From the NCBI GenBank assembly GCA_934293005.1, contig CAKQYA010000013.1:1-64000 (forward strand): 64,000 bases of DNA, written 5' to 3'. This document shows, piece by piece, positions 32,189 through 40,245 of this stretch; within the stretch, counting starts at the first letter, position 1; the number at the start of each line of letters is the position of its first letter. This stretch comes from an uncultured Bacteroidaceae bacterium. Its GTDB lineage: Bacteria; Bacteroidota; Bacteroidia; Bacteroidales; Bacteroidaceae. A program made the translations under genes and the position numbers. Below the pieces are notes generated by a model, which saw nothing but the letters and a program-made list of their open reading frames with translations, searched no databases and was not told the DNA's origin.

Positions 32189-34366
32189 TCATTCGTCGCT
32201 ATCATCCTCGGCACGGCTCCTGCTTTTGCTTTTAGCCTTCACGCTGAAACTCTTTCCTTGATTGAAGCGGATGCTGAAACTAGCAAATATCGTTGTGCCC
32301 GGACTGTTTGTGCCACGGTGGTATGGCTGCATAGCGCGGTCAACATGATTGAAGATGTTGTCAACACCCAATTCGGCATGATACGCAAGCGACTTGCCGT
32401 CACGTCCAAAATCGTGGGTGGTATTGATTCTCCAAAGCTGGAAGGCCTTGCCGTTTCCATTGTTCTCATACATGCGCTCGCTGCAGCCTCTGGTGCTGAG
32501 ATTGGCTCCAAACTTATATGACGAGGTGAACTGATGGCTATAGGCGGCAGATGCGCTCCATTTGTGATGAGCCATGCCGTCGATGGTGACTTCTTTCATC
32601 TTGTCGTGCGTCGAGTCGTAGAGATGCGCTTTAGTGTCAAGATAGCTGTATGACGCATTAAATGTAAAATCTTTCATGACACGGTATGATGCGTTTGCGT
32701 CAATGCCCCATGTCTTCGCGTCTTCCATATTCTTATACATTCGGGCTTGCACCTTGTCGCTGCCATCGCCAAGATAGGCGGAAGTGACGCCTGGCGGAAT
32801 CTCTTCAACAGGCACATTGACAAGTGTGATCATATTGTCGAGCTTGTTGTAATAACCTGTGACAGACAACGTTAGGCGTTCGCCGCGGTATTCGGCTCCT
32901 GTGCTGAAATAATTGCTCGTCTGCGGCTTCAGGCTTTCGTTGCCCATATTGAAGAAGGTGCTGCTGCCCATCACGTGCAGATAGCGATAATGCATCTCTT
33001 TCACGAGTGGTGTCTTAAAACCTTGGCTCCATCCCATCCGCAGTCGAAAATCGCCGAAAGACAACATTGTGCTGACTTTAGGAGTGAGTCTGACACCGAA
33101 GTTCTCATTGCCCACAAGACGAAGTCCTGCTGTGAGGTTGAACCATTTGAGCCAGTCAAACTCATCCTGCACATATCCTGCGGCTGTCCAATCGCTTGCC
33201 GAGCCATTGTCTGTGCGGAGTGGAGCATGAAGGTAGTCATAGCGATACTCCAATCCGCTGTTGAGCGTGTTCTTGTATGGCAGATGAACCACAGCCTTGG
33301 CTTGAGCCATCACTCTCTGCTGGTCGCTCTGCAGATTTTTCTGGCCTGGATAGTATGGCACCGAATACCATTCTCCGTTCATGTCGCCATATTGCTCGCC
33401 ATTAAGCTTTTCATACTCATACGTGCGTGCAGTATACCTGTAATAATAATCGTGCAGGTTCCAGTCGACATCCAGCGTGAGCACATCTTTCTTTTTAGGG
33501 TCAATGGCCCACTTGCCTCCTAAAGATGCACTTGCGTTCTTATATAAAAGATCGTACGTGTAGACATCGCAACTTGCATACTTGCCATTAGTGGGGCGGT
33601 ATATTCTCTTTGTGTAATATGTGCCATCGGCATATAATTCTATGTCTTTCCTCAAAGAGTAAGTGAGTCGTTCAGCTATTTGCCAGTTGGTGAACCTGTT
33701 GGTTGTCTTAGTTCGCGTGTCTGGCAGTATCGTCCCCTCTGCATACTGTTTCGGGGTGTTTTGCCATCCATCATTATGCTGGAGCTGGAAATTGGTGTAA
33801 CTGGAAAGTTTGCCAACCTTGAAGCCGAAGCCATCATGCTGACGCAAATCATTATGCGAACCGTAGCGTGTGGTGTTTTCAACAAAGAACGAGCTTTCAG
33901 CATGCTTTTTTGTTATGATATTGATCACTCCTGCCATTGCATCGCTGCCATAAAGGGCCGACTGGGCACCTTTCACTATCTCGATGCGCTCTATGTTGTG
34001 GGGATCAATAAGCCCTAGGTCATTCTCGCCACCCACATCGCCATGCAAGCGCTTGCCATCAATGAGTATGAGAATATAAGAGTTGCCAAGGCCACCCAAT
34101 TGCATTTGAGAACCCATGTCGCCTTCTGAAAATGCAAATGAAGCAGTAAGGCCGCCAAGAATATCCTCAATACTCTTGCCGCCATAACTCTCTATTGTCT
34201 TGCGTGAGATGACTTCTGTCTGTACTGGCGCATTACGGAGCAATCGTTCCGTTCCTGTGCCTGTCACCACGACCTCCCTCAGGGTGTCATTCTTCTCTTG
34301 GGCAAATGTCACCACGCTGCCATGCATGGCCATCAAGGCTAAAATAATCTGTGTGTATCTAATCAT
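32189..34366 (-). CDS. btuB: TonB-dependent outer-membrane receptor, BtuB-like, riboswitch-controlled
   Basis: First gene of the cobalamin run, 725 residues. Signal peptide MIRYTQIILALMAMHGSVVTFA, then TonB-box-like DTLREVVVTGTGTERLL and a plug with SIEDILGGLTASFAF and VKGAQSALYGSDAMAGVINI; the barrel ends MRLFNQGKS-like with basic tail. No SusC-like domain. The frame is open 28 codons further upstream, but that region overlaps the B12 box of the riboswitch, so the start at 34366 is preferred. Control by a cobalamin riboswitch about 50 bases upstream supports corrinoid as the ligand. It differs enough from the second receptor to suggest different corrinoids. Confidence 0.92.
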   Translation of the reverse strand: MIRYTQIILALMAMHGSVVTFAQEKNDTLREVVVTGTGTERLLRNAPVQTEVISRKTIESYGGKSIEDILGGLTASFAFSEGDMGSQMQLGGLGNSYILILIDGKRLHGDVGGENDLGLIDPHNIERIEIVKGAQSALYGSDAMAGVINIITKKHAESSFFVENTTRYGSHNDLRQHDGFGFKVGKLSSYTNFQLQHNDGWQNTPKQYAEGTILPDTRTKTTNRFTNWQIAERLTYSLRKDIELYADGTYYTKRIYRPTNGKYASCDVYTYDLLYKNASASLGGKWAIDPKKKDVLTLDVDWNLHDYYYRYTARTYEYEKLNGEQYGDMNGEWYSVPYYPGQKNLQSDQQRVMAQAKAVVHLPYKNTLNSGLEYRYDYLHAPLRTDNGSASDWTAAGYVQDEFDWLKWFNLTAGLRLVGNENFGVRLTPKVSTMLSFGDFRLRMGWSQGFKTPLVKEMHYRYLHVMGSSTFFNMGNESLKPQTSNYFSTGAEYRGERLTLSVTGYYNKLDNMITLVNVPVEEIPPGVTSAYLGDGSDKVQARMYKNMEDAKTWGIDANASYRVMKDFTFNASYSYLDTKAHLYDSTHDKMKEVTIDGMAHHKWSASAAYSHQFTSSYKFGANLSTRGCSERMYENNGNGKAFQLWRINTTHDFGRDGKSLAYHAELGVDNIFNHVDRAMQPYHRGTNSPGTTIFASFSIRFNQGKSFSVKAKSKSRSRAEDDSDE

Positions 34367-34418
34367 AAGATGATTATTCCTAATCCTGGGAATGTATTTA
34401 TCAATCTGTTTGAATATT

Positions 34419-34620
34419 GGCAGGTATTCTGGCTTTCCGTAAAGAACCAATGCCTTCCCATCTTTATTTAACCTTTCATCTATTTCCGAAAAGAGACAGT
34501 GGCGTTATTATTAGTTCTCCCCAAAAACGGATTACAGCTGCAGGTACAGCTCAGGTCTTTCACCTGATTCCCTTTCATTTCGAGAGCTTGGCGCGCTTCG
34601 CTTATGCCCTCTCATTACCA
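34419..34620 (-). promoter_or_regulatory. Cobalamin riboswitch
   Basis: On the minus strand the leader carries the conserved elements in order: GGGAATCAGGTGAAAG (34557-34572), GCCACTG (34497-34503), GGGAAGGC (34452-34459) and the B12 box AGCCAGAATACCTGCC (34419-34434). The final stem lies about 50 bases before the btuB start, so control is likely at translation initiation of the receptor, with the rest of the locus following by coupling or read-through. Outer limits are approximate. Confidence 0.95.
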
Positions 34621-34629
34621 AATCCATTG

Positions 34630-34660
34630 CAAAGTTACACTTTTTTATTTATCAAAACAA
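34630..34660 (-). promoter_or_regulatory. Promoter of the cobalamin locus
   Basis: On the minus strand TTG (34658-34660) and TAACTTTG (34630-34637) are spaced by 20 bases, an excellent Bacteroidetes promoter, directly upstream of the riboswitch. Confidence 0.8.
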
Positions 34661-34730
34661 AAAAAGAAAGAAAATTATGCATGGATACGCATTTTTCATT
34701 TTCATTCTTTCTATATGCGGCGCATCTAAA

Positions 34731-34776
34731 ACGTATATATGCGTGGTAAATGAACGTATGTATGCGTGGTAAATGA
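34731..34776. repeat. 23-bp tandem repeat upstream of the cobalamin promoter
   Basis: Two copies of a 23-base unit, starting ACGTATATATGCGTGG at 34731 and ACGTATGTATGCGTGG at 34754, differ at one base. They lie in the 270-base divergent-free gap behind the MBL gene and before the locus promoter. Confidence 0.85.
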
Positions 34777-34900
34777 AATCTACCATAATGATGGCCATAC
34801 GTGATTTGTGATGTTTAAGCACTTGATGCAAACCACATATACAGTCATCATATGATGCGAAACCGCTCTATATCTTCTGCATGAACACATACTTTATCTG

Positions 34901-34949
34901 ATGCGCTAAAATATCTGGATTTATTTAATGCGCTAAAATATCTGGATTT
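34901..34949. repeat. Tandem duplication of the MBL gene's 3' end
   Basis: ATGCGCTAAAATATCTGGAT begins copies at 34901 and 34928 (period 27). The second copy includes the last codons EIQIF and the TAG stop of the hydrolase gene on the minus strand; the first is an untranslated duplicate of it. Confidence 0.9.
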
Positions 34950-35700
34950 CCTCGCCATCGTATGCAAGGTGCACGCCATGAGGCAACGTCTGCTGCTCTA
35001 TGGCATGAGGAGCTATCTCGTGGCTCATATGAACAATCCATGTTTCCTTGACGCCAAGTCTCGCCGAAAAAGCAACCGCATCATCGATGGATTGGTGACT
35101 TGGATGCTCTCTATGCCGCAGGCCATTGACTATGAGATATTCCACGCCTTTGAGATATTCCCATTCGCTGTCGGGCATTGATTTCATGTCTGTGATATAC
35201 GCGAAATGGCCTATTCGGAATCCTACTATTGGCAAGCGGCCGTGCATAACCCTTATGGGCATGACGCTCACATCTCCTATGGTAATAGCTTCGTGCGGCT
35301 TTATTATGTTGAGATTGATAGCAGGCACGCCTGGATAACGTTTTTCTTTAGGCGTGAAGCAGTATGGTATGCGTTCCATGAGATGGTCGGCGCATAACTG
35401 CTCAGCGTAAACGTCCACATCTCCAAATATGCTGTAGGGACGCAAATCATCAAGTCCGCCTACATGATCGTAATGTTCATGTGTTATGAGAACAGCATCA
35501 AGTTTGCGAAAGTTGACTCGAAGCATCTGCTGACGGAAATCAGGACCGCAATCAATGAGCAGAGATTTGCCTTCCACCTCTACCAAGCTCGAACACCTCA
35601 AACGTTTGTCTTTTTGATCGGAAGAGGTGCAAACACGACATTGGCATCCAATCTGCGGAACGCCGCATGACGTTCCCGAACCAAGTATTGTAATCTTCAT
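34933..35700 (-). CDS. PhnP-like metallo-beta-lactamase-fold hydrolase
   Basis: 255 residues from MKITILGSGTSCGVPQIGC. The zinc motif HEHYDH is at 74-79, with later ligands in DMKSMPD, MHGRLP and VHMSHE. The N-terminal Cys cluster GCQCRVC (18-24) is the structural zinc site of PhnP-type cyclic phosphodiesterases, which cleave 2',3'- or 1,2-cyclic phosphates. No C-P lyase genes are near, so a role in phosphonate use is not supported; a housekeeping phosphodiesterase role is more likely. It follows murB by 44 bases. Confidence 0.82.
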   Translation of the reverse strand: MKITILGSGTSCGVPQIGCQCRVCTSSDQKDKRLRCSSLVEVEGKSLLIDCGPDFRQQMLRVNFRKLDAVLITHEHYDHVGGLDDLRPYSIFGDVDVYAEQLCADHLMERIPYCFTPKEKRYPGVPAINLNIIKPHEAITIGDVSVMPIRVMHGRLPIVGFRIGHFAYITDMKSMPDSEWEYLKGVEYLIVNGLRHREHPSHQSIDDAVAFSARLGVKETWIVHMSHEIAPHAIEQQTLPHGVHLAYDGEEIQIF

Positions 35701-35744
35701 AAGCGATTTTCTTGTATGTATACACGCCCACTTTGCACGATGGT

Positions 35745-36743
35745 TCAAATGACATTCACTTCGGGATGGATCTCGACACCAAACTGATTAAATACGTCAT
35801 GACATATTGCATCGCACAGCCTGAGCACATCGGTGCCAGTAGCGCCACCTGCATTTACAAGCACAAGTGCTTGTTTGTCATGCACTCCAGCTTTGCCAAG
35901 AGTTTTGCCCTTCCATCCGCACTTTTCTATCATCCACCCCGCTGGAATCTTCACTCCTCCATCCGCATCATAATGTGGGACGTCAGGGTACATTTGTTGT
36001 ATTCTTTCAAATGTGGAGCGACTTACCACTGGGTTCATGAAGAAACTTCCAGCGTTGCCAGTCACATTAGGATCTGGCAATTTTGCGTTTCGTATGTCTA
36101 TAATGGCGCGACGCACATCTTCAATGTGCGGCTCATCTTTGCCTGCAAGCACAGAGCGTATATTGCCATAGTCAAGATGGAGCACAGGATGCTTGCTGAG
36201 TTTGAATATCACACGTGTGACAGCATAACGGCCCTTCCATGCGCCTTTGAAAACACTCTGGCGATACCCGTAGCGACATTCGGCATTAGACAACACACGT
36301 TGGCTGGCATCAGTCATATCCACAACTTCAACGCTCTCAATGACATCTTTTGCCTCAACGCCATATGCACCAATATTCTGCACGGCACTTGCGCCAACTT
36401 CACCTGGTATTATGGAAAGGTTTTCCACGCCACCAAGTTGATGAACAACCGCCCAATCTACAAAATCATCCCATACGACACCGGCTCCGACGCGCGCATG
36501 CACGCATTCAGAATCTTCTGAAATAACCTCAATGCCTTTTATAGCGCTATGCAGCACCGTGCCGTGATAATCTGATGTGAAGAGGAGATTGCTTCCTCCG
36601 CCTATATGCAGATACGGTTTATTAAGTTGTGGGATGATGCGCATGAGTTCCTCCTCGTTGGCATATTCCACGAATCGGTCTGCTTTGACGTCAATGCCAA
36701 AAGTGTTATGACGAAGCAGACTGTAGTTTTCCTTTATTATCAT
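35745..36743 (-). CDS. murB: UDP-N-acetylenolpyruvoylglucosamine reductase
   Basis: FAD enzyme making UDP-MurNAc for peptidoglycan. 332 residues, type I (E. coli-like). The FAD-binding GGGSNLL is at 48-54, [19 protein letters not shown] lies near 125-143, the catalytic Ser is in [12 protein letters not shown] and the C-terminal Glu in IHPEVNVI. A minus-strand TATATTTG at 36849-36856 may be its promoter. Confidence 0.95.
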   Translation of the reverse strand: MIIKENYSLLRHNTFGIDVKADRFVEYANEEELMRIIPQLNKPYLHIGGGSNLLFTSDYHGTVLHSAIKGIEVISEDSECVHARVGAGVVWDDFVDWAVVHQLGGVENLSIIPGEVGASAVQNIGAYGVEAKDVIESVEVVDMTDASQRVLSNAECRYGYRQSVFKGAWKGRYAVTRVIFKLSKHPVLHLDYGNIRSVLAGKDEPHIEDVRRAIIDIRNAKLPDPNVTGNAGSFFMNPVVSRSTFERIQQMYPDVPHYDADGGVKIPAGWMIEKCGWKGKTLGKAGVHDKQALVLVNAGGATGTDVLRLCDAICHDVFNQFGVEIHPEVNVI

Positions 36744-36785
36744 ACAATGAATCCAAACAAATGAATCGTAATAAAATCCAAGTCA

Positions 36786-36812
36786 TTTCATAAGCAGGTG
36801 TTCAAAATCACT
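36786..36812. repeat. Copy of a CATAAGCAGGTG dispersed motif
   Basis: TTCATAAGCAGGTGTTCAAA here closely matches TTCATAAGCAGGTGCTCATA at 61610, with a looser copy following at about 61634. It lies just upstream of murB. It may be a protein-binding site or part of a dispersed repeat. Confidence 0.45.
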
Positions 36813-36882
36813 TTATAACATCAAAGTGATCTGCTCTCATATTTGTGCCAAATATAAAAATAATCACGACACCTACTTAACA

Positions 36883-37728
36883 TCAATACTCCACATCAAC
36901 AAGTTTCCATTCCTCATCATCCTTGGCGAAATGAAACTTTGTCTGCATGCCGTTGCTTATACCTTCGAGCAAGAGTGTCTTGCGATTCTGGCTAATGCAA
37001 GCCTGGCCATAATTAATGTTCACGAAAAGCTTATCTTCAAGAGGAAAGTCAGCACGCATTTCCATCCATTCATCAGGTGTCACAAATCGTTCTTCTTCCT
37101 CAGCGTCAGCATCGTTAGAAGTGGTGACGAGACGAAGCGGATTGGCGACAGATTCCCGTTGGAAAATTGAGTCTGTCACGAAACGGGAGTAAAATTCCAA
37201 GAACCCAGCATTAGGAGTGTCGGATATGTTCTTATTAACAATCTCCGTAAGCATCCATTTACCATGCCTTCTGTTGAAATAACACTTTTCCACATTGCCT
37301 TCATTAAGATGATACCATTCTATGTTCACATTGCTGAGTGTAGTGTCTTTCTGGAGCTCAAGATCGCCTTCACGCTCGTAAATGACATAATAATAACTGT
37401 TGTCGAGAAAGCGGCTGGATGTTTTCCAATCTTTCTTTGTGAGATGCCTAACCTCTTCGCCTTGTTTATAAGGCAAGGGAAATGTCACACGCTCAAGCTG
37501 GAAGCGTGCGTCATCTATAAAATTGAAGAAGAAATCGCTGAAAAGCATGTCTGCCGCCTTGGGCGGTTCTTTTGCTTCTTCAAACAAATGAAGAGTGTCG
37601 CCCACAAAAACCTCAGCCGAGTCCTCATCCGCTTCATCTTCGGGTGCGAATGCGTTATTCATCTTAGAGTCGTTGCACGACATAAGCAGGCAGGCGCACG
37701 CTGCCGATGTACCCAGAATCTTTTTCAT
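36883..37728 (-). CDS. DUF4348-family lipoprotein
   Basis: Exported lipoprotein of 281 residues: MKKILGTSAACACLLMSC with Cys18, then an acidic stretch (PEDEADEDSAEVFVGD) and a domain with SDFFFNFIDDARFQLERVTFPL and two later repeats of similar length, as in DUF4348 proteins of Bacteroidetes. Function is unknown. It is a single-gene unit: a minus-strand TACCTTTG (37751-37758) with CAA at 37781 gives a promoter, and 139 bases separate it from murB. Confidence 0.75.
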   Translation of the reverse strand: MKKILGTSAACACLLMSCNDSKMNNAFAPEDEADEDSAEVFVGDTLHLFEEAKEPPKAADMLFSDFFFNFIDDARFQLERVTFPLPYKQGEEVRHLTKKDWKTSSRFLDNSYYYVIYEREGDLELQKDTTLSNVNIEWYHLNEGNVEKCYFNRRHGKWMLTEIVNKNISDTPNAGFLEFYSRFVTDSIFQRESVANPLRLVTTSNDADAEEEERFVTPDEWMEMRADFPLEDKLFVNINYGQACISQNRKTLLLEGISNGMQTKFHFAKDDEEWKLVDVEY

Positions 37729-37750
37729 ATCATGTTTAAAAAATACGATG

Positions 37751-37783
37751 CAAAGGTATATAATTATTAGGAAATAGAATCAA
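37751..37783 (-). promoter_or_regulatory. Promoter of the DUF4348 lipoprotein gene
   Basis: Minus-strand TACCTTTG at 37751-37758 with TTG at 37781-37783, spacing 22. Leader about 16 bases. Confidence 0.55.
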
Positions 37784-37875
37784 GAAAACTGATAATAAAC
37801 TGTATGAAAACAATATTTTCATGTCTAAAGCACATTTAATTGTTTAAACCTGGCCTCTATTTTCAAATAATTGCC

Positions 37876-37883
37876 TAACTTTG
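37876..37883 (+). promoter_or_regulatory. -7 element of pheS
   Basis: TAACTTTG, 40 bases before the pheS start; an imperfect -33 (CTGG, 37850-37853) is 22 bases upstream. Confidence 0.55.
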
Positions 37884-37923
37884 CATTTAAATATAGAAAC
37901 AACGAAATAACACATAAACAAAC

Positions 37924-38943
37924 ATGTTAAACAAAATTCAAAGTTTGCTTGACGAAGTTAATGCTCTTGAGGCACACTCTGCGGAAGATATAGAGCAGCT
38001 TCGCATCAAATACCTTAGCAAGAAAGGTGTCATCACAGCACTGATGGCAGACTTCCGTAATGTGCCAGCAGAACAGAAGAAGGAAATAGGCATAAAAATC
38101 AACGAGCTGAAAAATAAGGCTCAGGACAAGATAAACACTCTTCGTGACACATTTGCTGTGCAGGAGACAGAGGTTGATCATATTGACATCACTCGCACAG
38201 CCTATCCCGTCAGTCTCGGCACACGCCACCCGCTCACTATTGTGAAGAATGAGATTATCGACATATTCTCACGACTGGGATTCTCTCTTGCAGAAGGCCC
38301 TGAAGTAGAAGACGACTGGCATGTGTTCTCATCAATGAACTTTCCAGAGGACCATCCTGCCCGTGACATGCAGGACACATTCTTCATTGAATCGCATCCA
38401 GACATCATCCTGCGCACCCACACCAGTTCGGTGCAGGCACGTGTGATGGAGAAGCAGCAGCCACCTGTGAGGGTGCTTTGCCCAGGACGTGTATACCGCA
38501 ATGAGGCCATTTCTGCCCGTGCGCATTGTTTCTTCCATCAAGTAGAAGGCCTATATGTGGATGAGCATGTGAGTTTCACAGACCTCAAGCAGGTCCTCCT
38601 TCTCTTTGCCAAGGAAATGTTTGGAGAAGACACTCAGATACGCCTGAGACCATCTTACTTCCCGTTCACAGAGCCAAGTGCCGAGATGGATGTCAGTTGC
38701 ACGCTTTGCAAAGGAAAGGGATGCAGCATGTGCAAAGGTTCTGGATGGCTTGAGATTCTTGGATGCGGAATGGTGCATCCTAATGTGCTTGAAGCTAACG
38801 GCATCGATTCTAAGAAATACAAGGGTTACGCATTTGGCATGGGCATAGAGCGCATTGCCAATTTGAAATATCAAGTAAAAGACCTCCGACTCTTCTCTGA
38901 AAACGATGTTCGTTTCTTGAAAGAGTTTGAAGCAGCAAACTGA
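37924..38943 (+). CDS. pheS: Phenylalanine-tRNA ligase alpha subunit
   Basis: Catalytic subunit of the alpha2beta2 enzyme. 339 residues with an N-terminal coiled coil, class II motifs (SLGTRHPLTIV, motif 2 near RVYRNEAISARAHCFFHQVEG, motif 3 GMGIERI). It contains the insertion CTLCKGKGCSMCKGSGWLE, four Cys that could bind zinc, as found in many bacterial PheS. pheT is not adjacent. A terminator follows about 105 bases later. Confidence 0.97.
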   Translation: MLNKIQSLLDEVNALEAHSAEDIEQLRIKYLSKKGVITALMADFRNVPAEQKKEIGIKINELKNKAQDKINTLRDTFAVQETEVDHIDITRTAYPVSLGTRHPLTIVKNEIIDIFSRLGFSLAEGPEVEDDWHVFSSMNFPEDHPARDMQDTFFIESHPDIILRTHTSSVQARVMEKQQPPVRVLCPGRVYRNEAISARAHCFFHQVEGLYVDEHVSFTDLKQVLLLFAKEMFGEDTQIRLRPSYFPFTEPSAEMDVSCTLCKGKGCSMCKGSGWLEILGCGMVHPNVLEANGIDSKKYKGYAFGMGIERIANLKYQVKDLRLFSENDVRFLKEFEAAN

Positions 38944-39048
38944 CATTTCATTGGAAAACCACATTTCATACATTATTTATTATTACACGCGTTGACACAA
39001 TCAATCATCACATGTATTGACACATGATGTCACGTCAATATAAAGTAT

Positions 39049-39094
39049 AAACGGACTGCAGACAGATAAACATATCGTCGCAGTCCGTTTTTTT
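39049..39094 (+). terminator. Rho-independent terminator behind pheS
   Basis: AACGGACTGC (39050-39059) pairs with GCAGTCCGTT (39080-39089) and is followed by T7. Confidence 0.85.
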
Positions 39095-39125
39095 GATTCA
39101 GTATTTTCAAGCAGCACCCTTGAAA

Positions 39126-39213
39126 AAGTATCTTAGGATACTTGGGCAAGTATCTTAGGATATTTCGCAAAGTATCTTAGGATACTTCGCCAAGTATCCT
39201 TACCCTCTTTTTT
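39126..39213. repeat. Four-copy 22-bp array of palindromic units
   Basis: Units begin at 39126, 39148, 39170 and 39192. Each has the core AAGTATCTTAGGATACTT, in which AAGTATC pairs with GATACTT; the last copy is incomplete. Spacer bases between cores are GGGC, CGCA and CGCC. The array lies in the 536-base gap between convergent pheS and the Lrp-type gene, not in front of either. Apart from this array, the terminator at 39049 and a repeat-family motif at 39322, the gap shows nothing recognisable. Confidence 0.92.
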
Positions 39214-39321
39214 TTGACGAATAAATCATTGTCTCAATGTTCTTTGTTATTATACGCACATAGGACGGAAAGACTTTAGCGCAAAGGTGAGAAGAATTAA
39301 AAAGAATAGTCCATATTTTCC

Positions 39322-39340
39322 AATGACCGATTTGGGTCAA
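39322..39340. repeat. Single copy of the AATGACCGATTTGGG motif
   Basis: AATGACCGATTTGGGTCAA is one arm of the repeat family seen at 3659-3747, without its partner arm. Confidence 0.5.
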
Positions 39341-39479
39341 GGTCAGGGAAAGTGACTTTTTTCAAGCATGAATCGGCAATGAAAGGCTACGGCAAAACGC
39401 GATTATAACAATTGCTTTGTGGAAATGCACAAAATGGAGAGAAAGCATGAGTTGGCGCTTTCTGCCGAGCCACAAGACA

Positions 39480-39944
39480 TCACACGTTGATGCCGTATAC
39501 ATGTTTCACTTCGTCCATCACAAATGTGCTTTCAAGTGAACTCAAATTTTCTATGGTGCCAAGCACATTCAAACAAAACTGTTGATAATGTTTCATGTCA
39601 GGCACATGGATCTTGAGAAGGTAATCAAAACTGCCGGATATATTGTAACATTCGGTCACCTCAGGTATGTCTTGGACTATGTCCATGAAGTTTTGGGCTA
39701 TCTCACGGTTGAGATGCTTCATCTTGACATTACAGAACACCATGAATCCCCTGTTGAGTTTGTCTGCGTCAAGTACTGCCATATACTTCTTAATGTAACC
39801 ATTTGCCTCCAACCTGCGAAGACGTTCAAACACAGGGGTGGATGATAAGTTCACTTGAGCCGCCAGCTCCTTAATCGTAAGGCGGCCATTCTCCTGCAAG
39901 GCACGCAGGATGCCAATGTCTGTTTTGTCTATTGTTTCTGCCAT
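39480..39944 (-). CDS. Lrp/AsnC-family transcription regulator
   Basis: 154 residues starting MAETIDKTDIGILRALQENGR. HTH at about 10-50 (LTIKELAAQVNLSSTPVFERLRRLEANGYI), then a RAM/ligand domain with the amino-acid-binding region VTECYNISGSFDYLLKIHV. Divergent from metY; its promoter and that of metY are back to back, so it very likely controls metY and itself. Effector amino acid is unknown. The open frame of 53 upstream codons crosses the promoter and is not translated. Confidence 0.93.
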   Translation of the reverse strand: MAETIDKTDIGILRALQENGRLTIKELAAQVNLSSTPVFERLRRLEANGYIKKYMAVLDADKLNRGFMVFCNVKMKHLNREIAQNFMDIVQDIPEVTECYNISGSFDYLLKIHVPDMKHYQQFCLNVLGTIENLSSLESTFVMDEVKHVYGINV

Positions 39945-40000
39945 TCTATAAAACTGGATAAAAATGCCCTCTAACGGAACGCTTGTTCTATAATGCTTGG

Positions 40001-40030
40001 CAAAGTTAGGGATATTTTCCATACTTTCAA
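40001..40030 (-). promoter_or_regulatory. Promoter of the Lrp-type regulator
   Basis: Minus strand TTG (40028-40030), 19 bases, TAACTTTG (40001-40008). Leader about 50 bases. Its -33 box is six bases from that of the metY promoter. Confidence 0.78.
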
Positions 40031-40036
40031 AATTTC

Positions 40037-40067
40037 TTGTAGGATAATTCAAAGATACATAACTTTG
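40037..40067 (+). promoter_or_regulatory. Promoter of metY
   Basis: TTG (40037-40039), 20 bases, TAACTTTG (40060-40067). Start of transcription near 40074 leaves a leader of about 170 bases with an inverted repeat CAGGCAT/ATGCCTG (40088-40094, 40140-40146). Confidence 0.78.
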
Positions 40068-40245
40068 CAGCGAAAAATAAAAGGTAACAGGCATGGTGAA
40101 CACACTTAAGCCCCAAACCGAAACAACTCTTATGGCACTATGCCTGATAATGACGCAATAAAACTTGAAGCATATAAGCAGACTCGTTTTTTGCCGATGA
40201 AAAGAGAAAATAAAAAACTAACACACATAAAACAACACAAGCACT

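Noticed and set aside
39126..39213. Repeat array as a possible CRISPR
   Set aside because: Units are contiguous with only four bases between palindromic cores; there are no spacers and no cas genes.
40074..40245. SAM-I or SAM-II riboswitch in the metY leader
   Set aside because: The kink-turn and core strings of SAM-I and the short pseudoknot of SAM-II were not found. Left as an unexplained leader.
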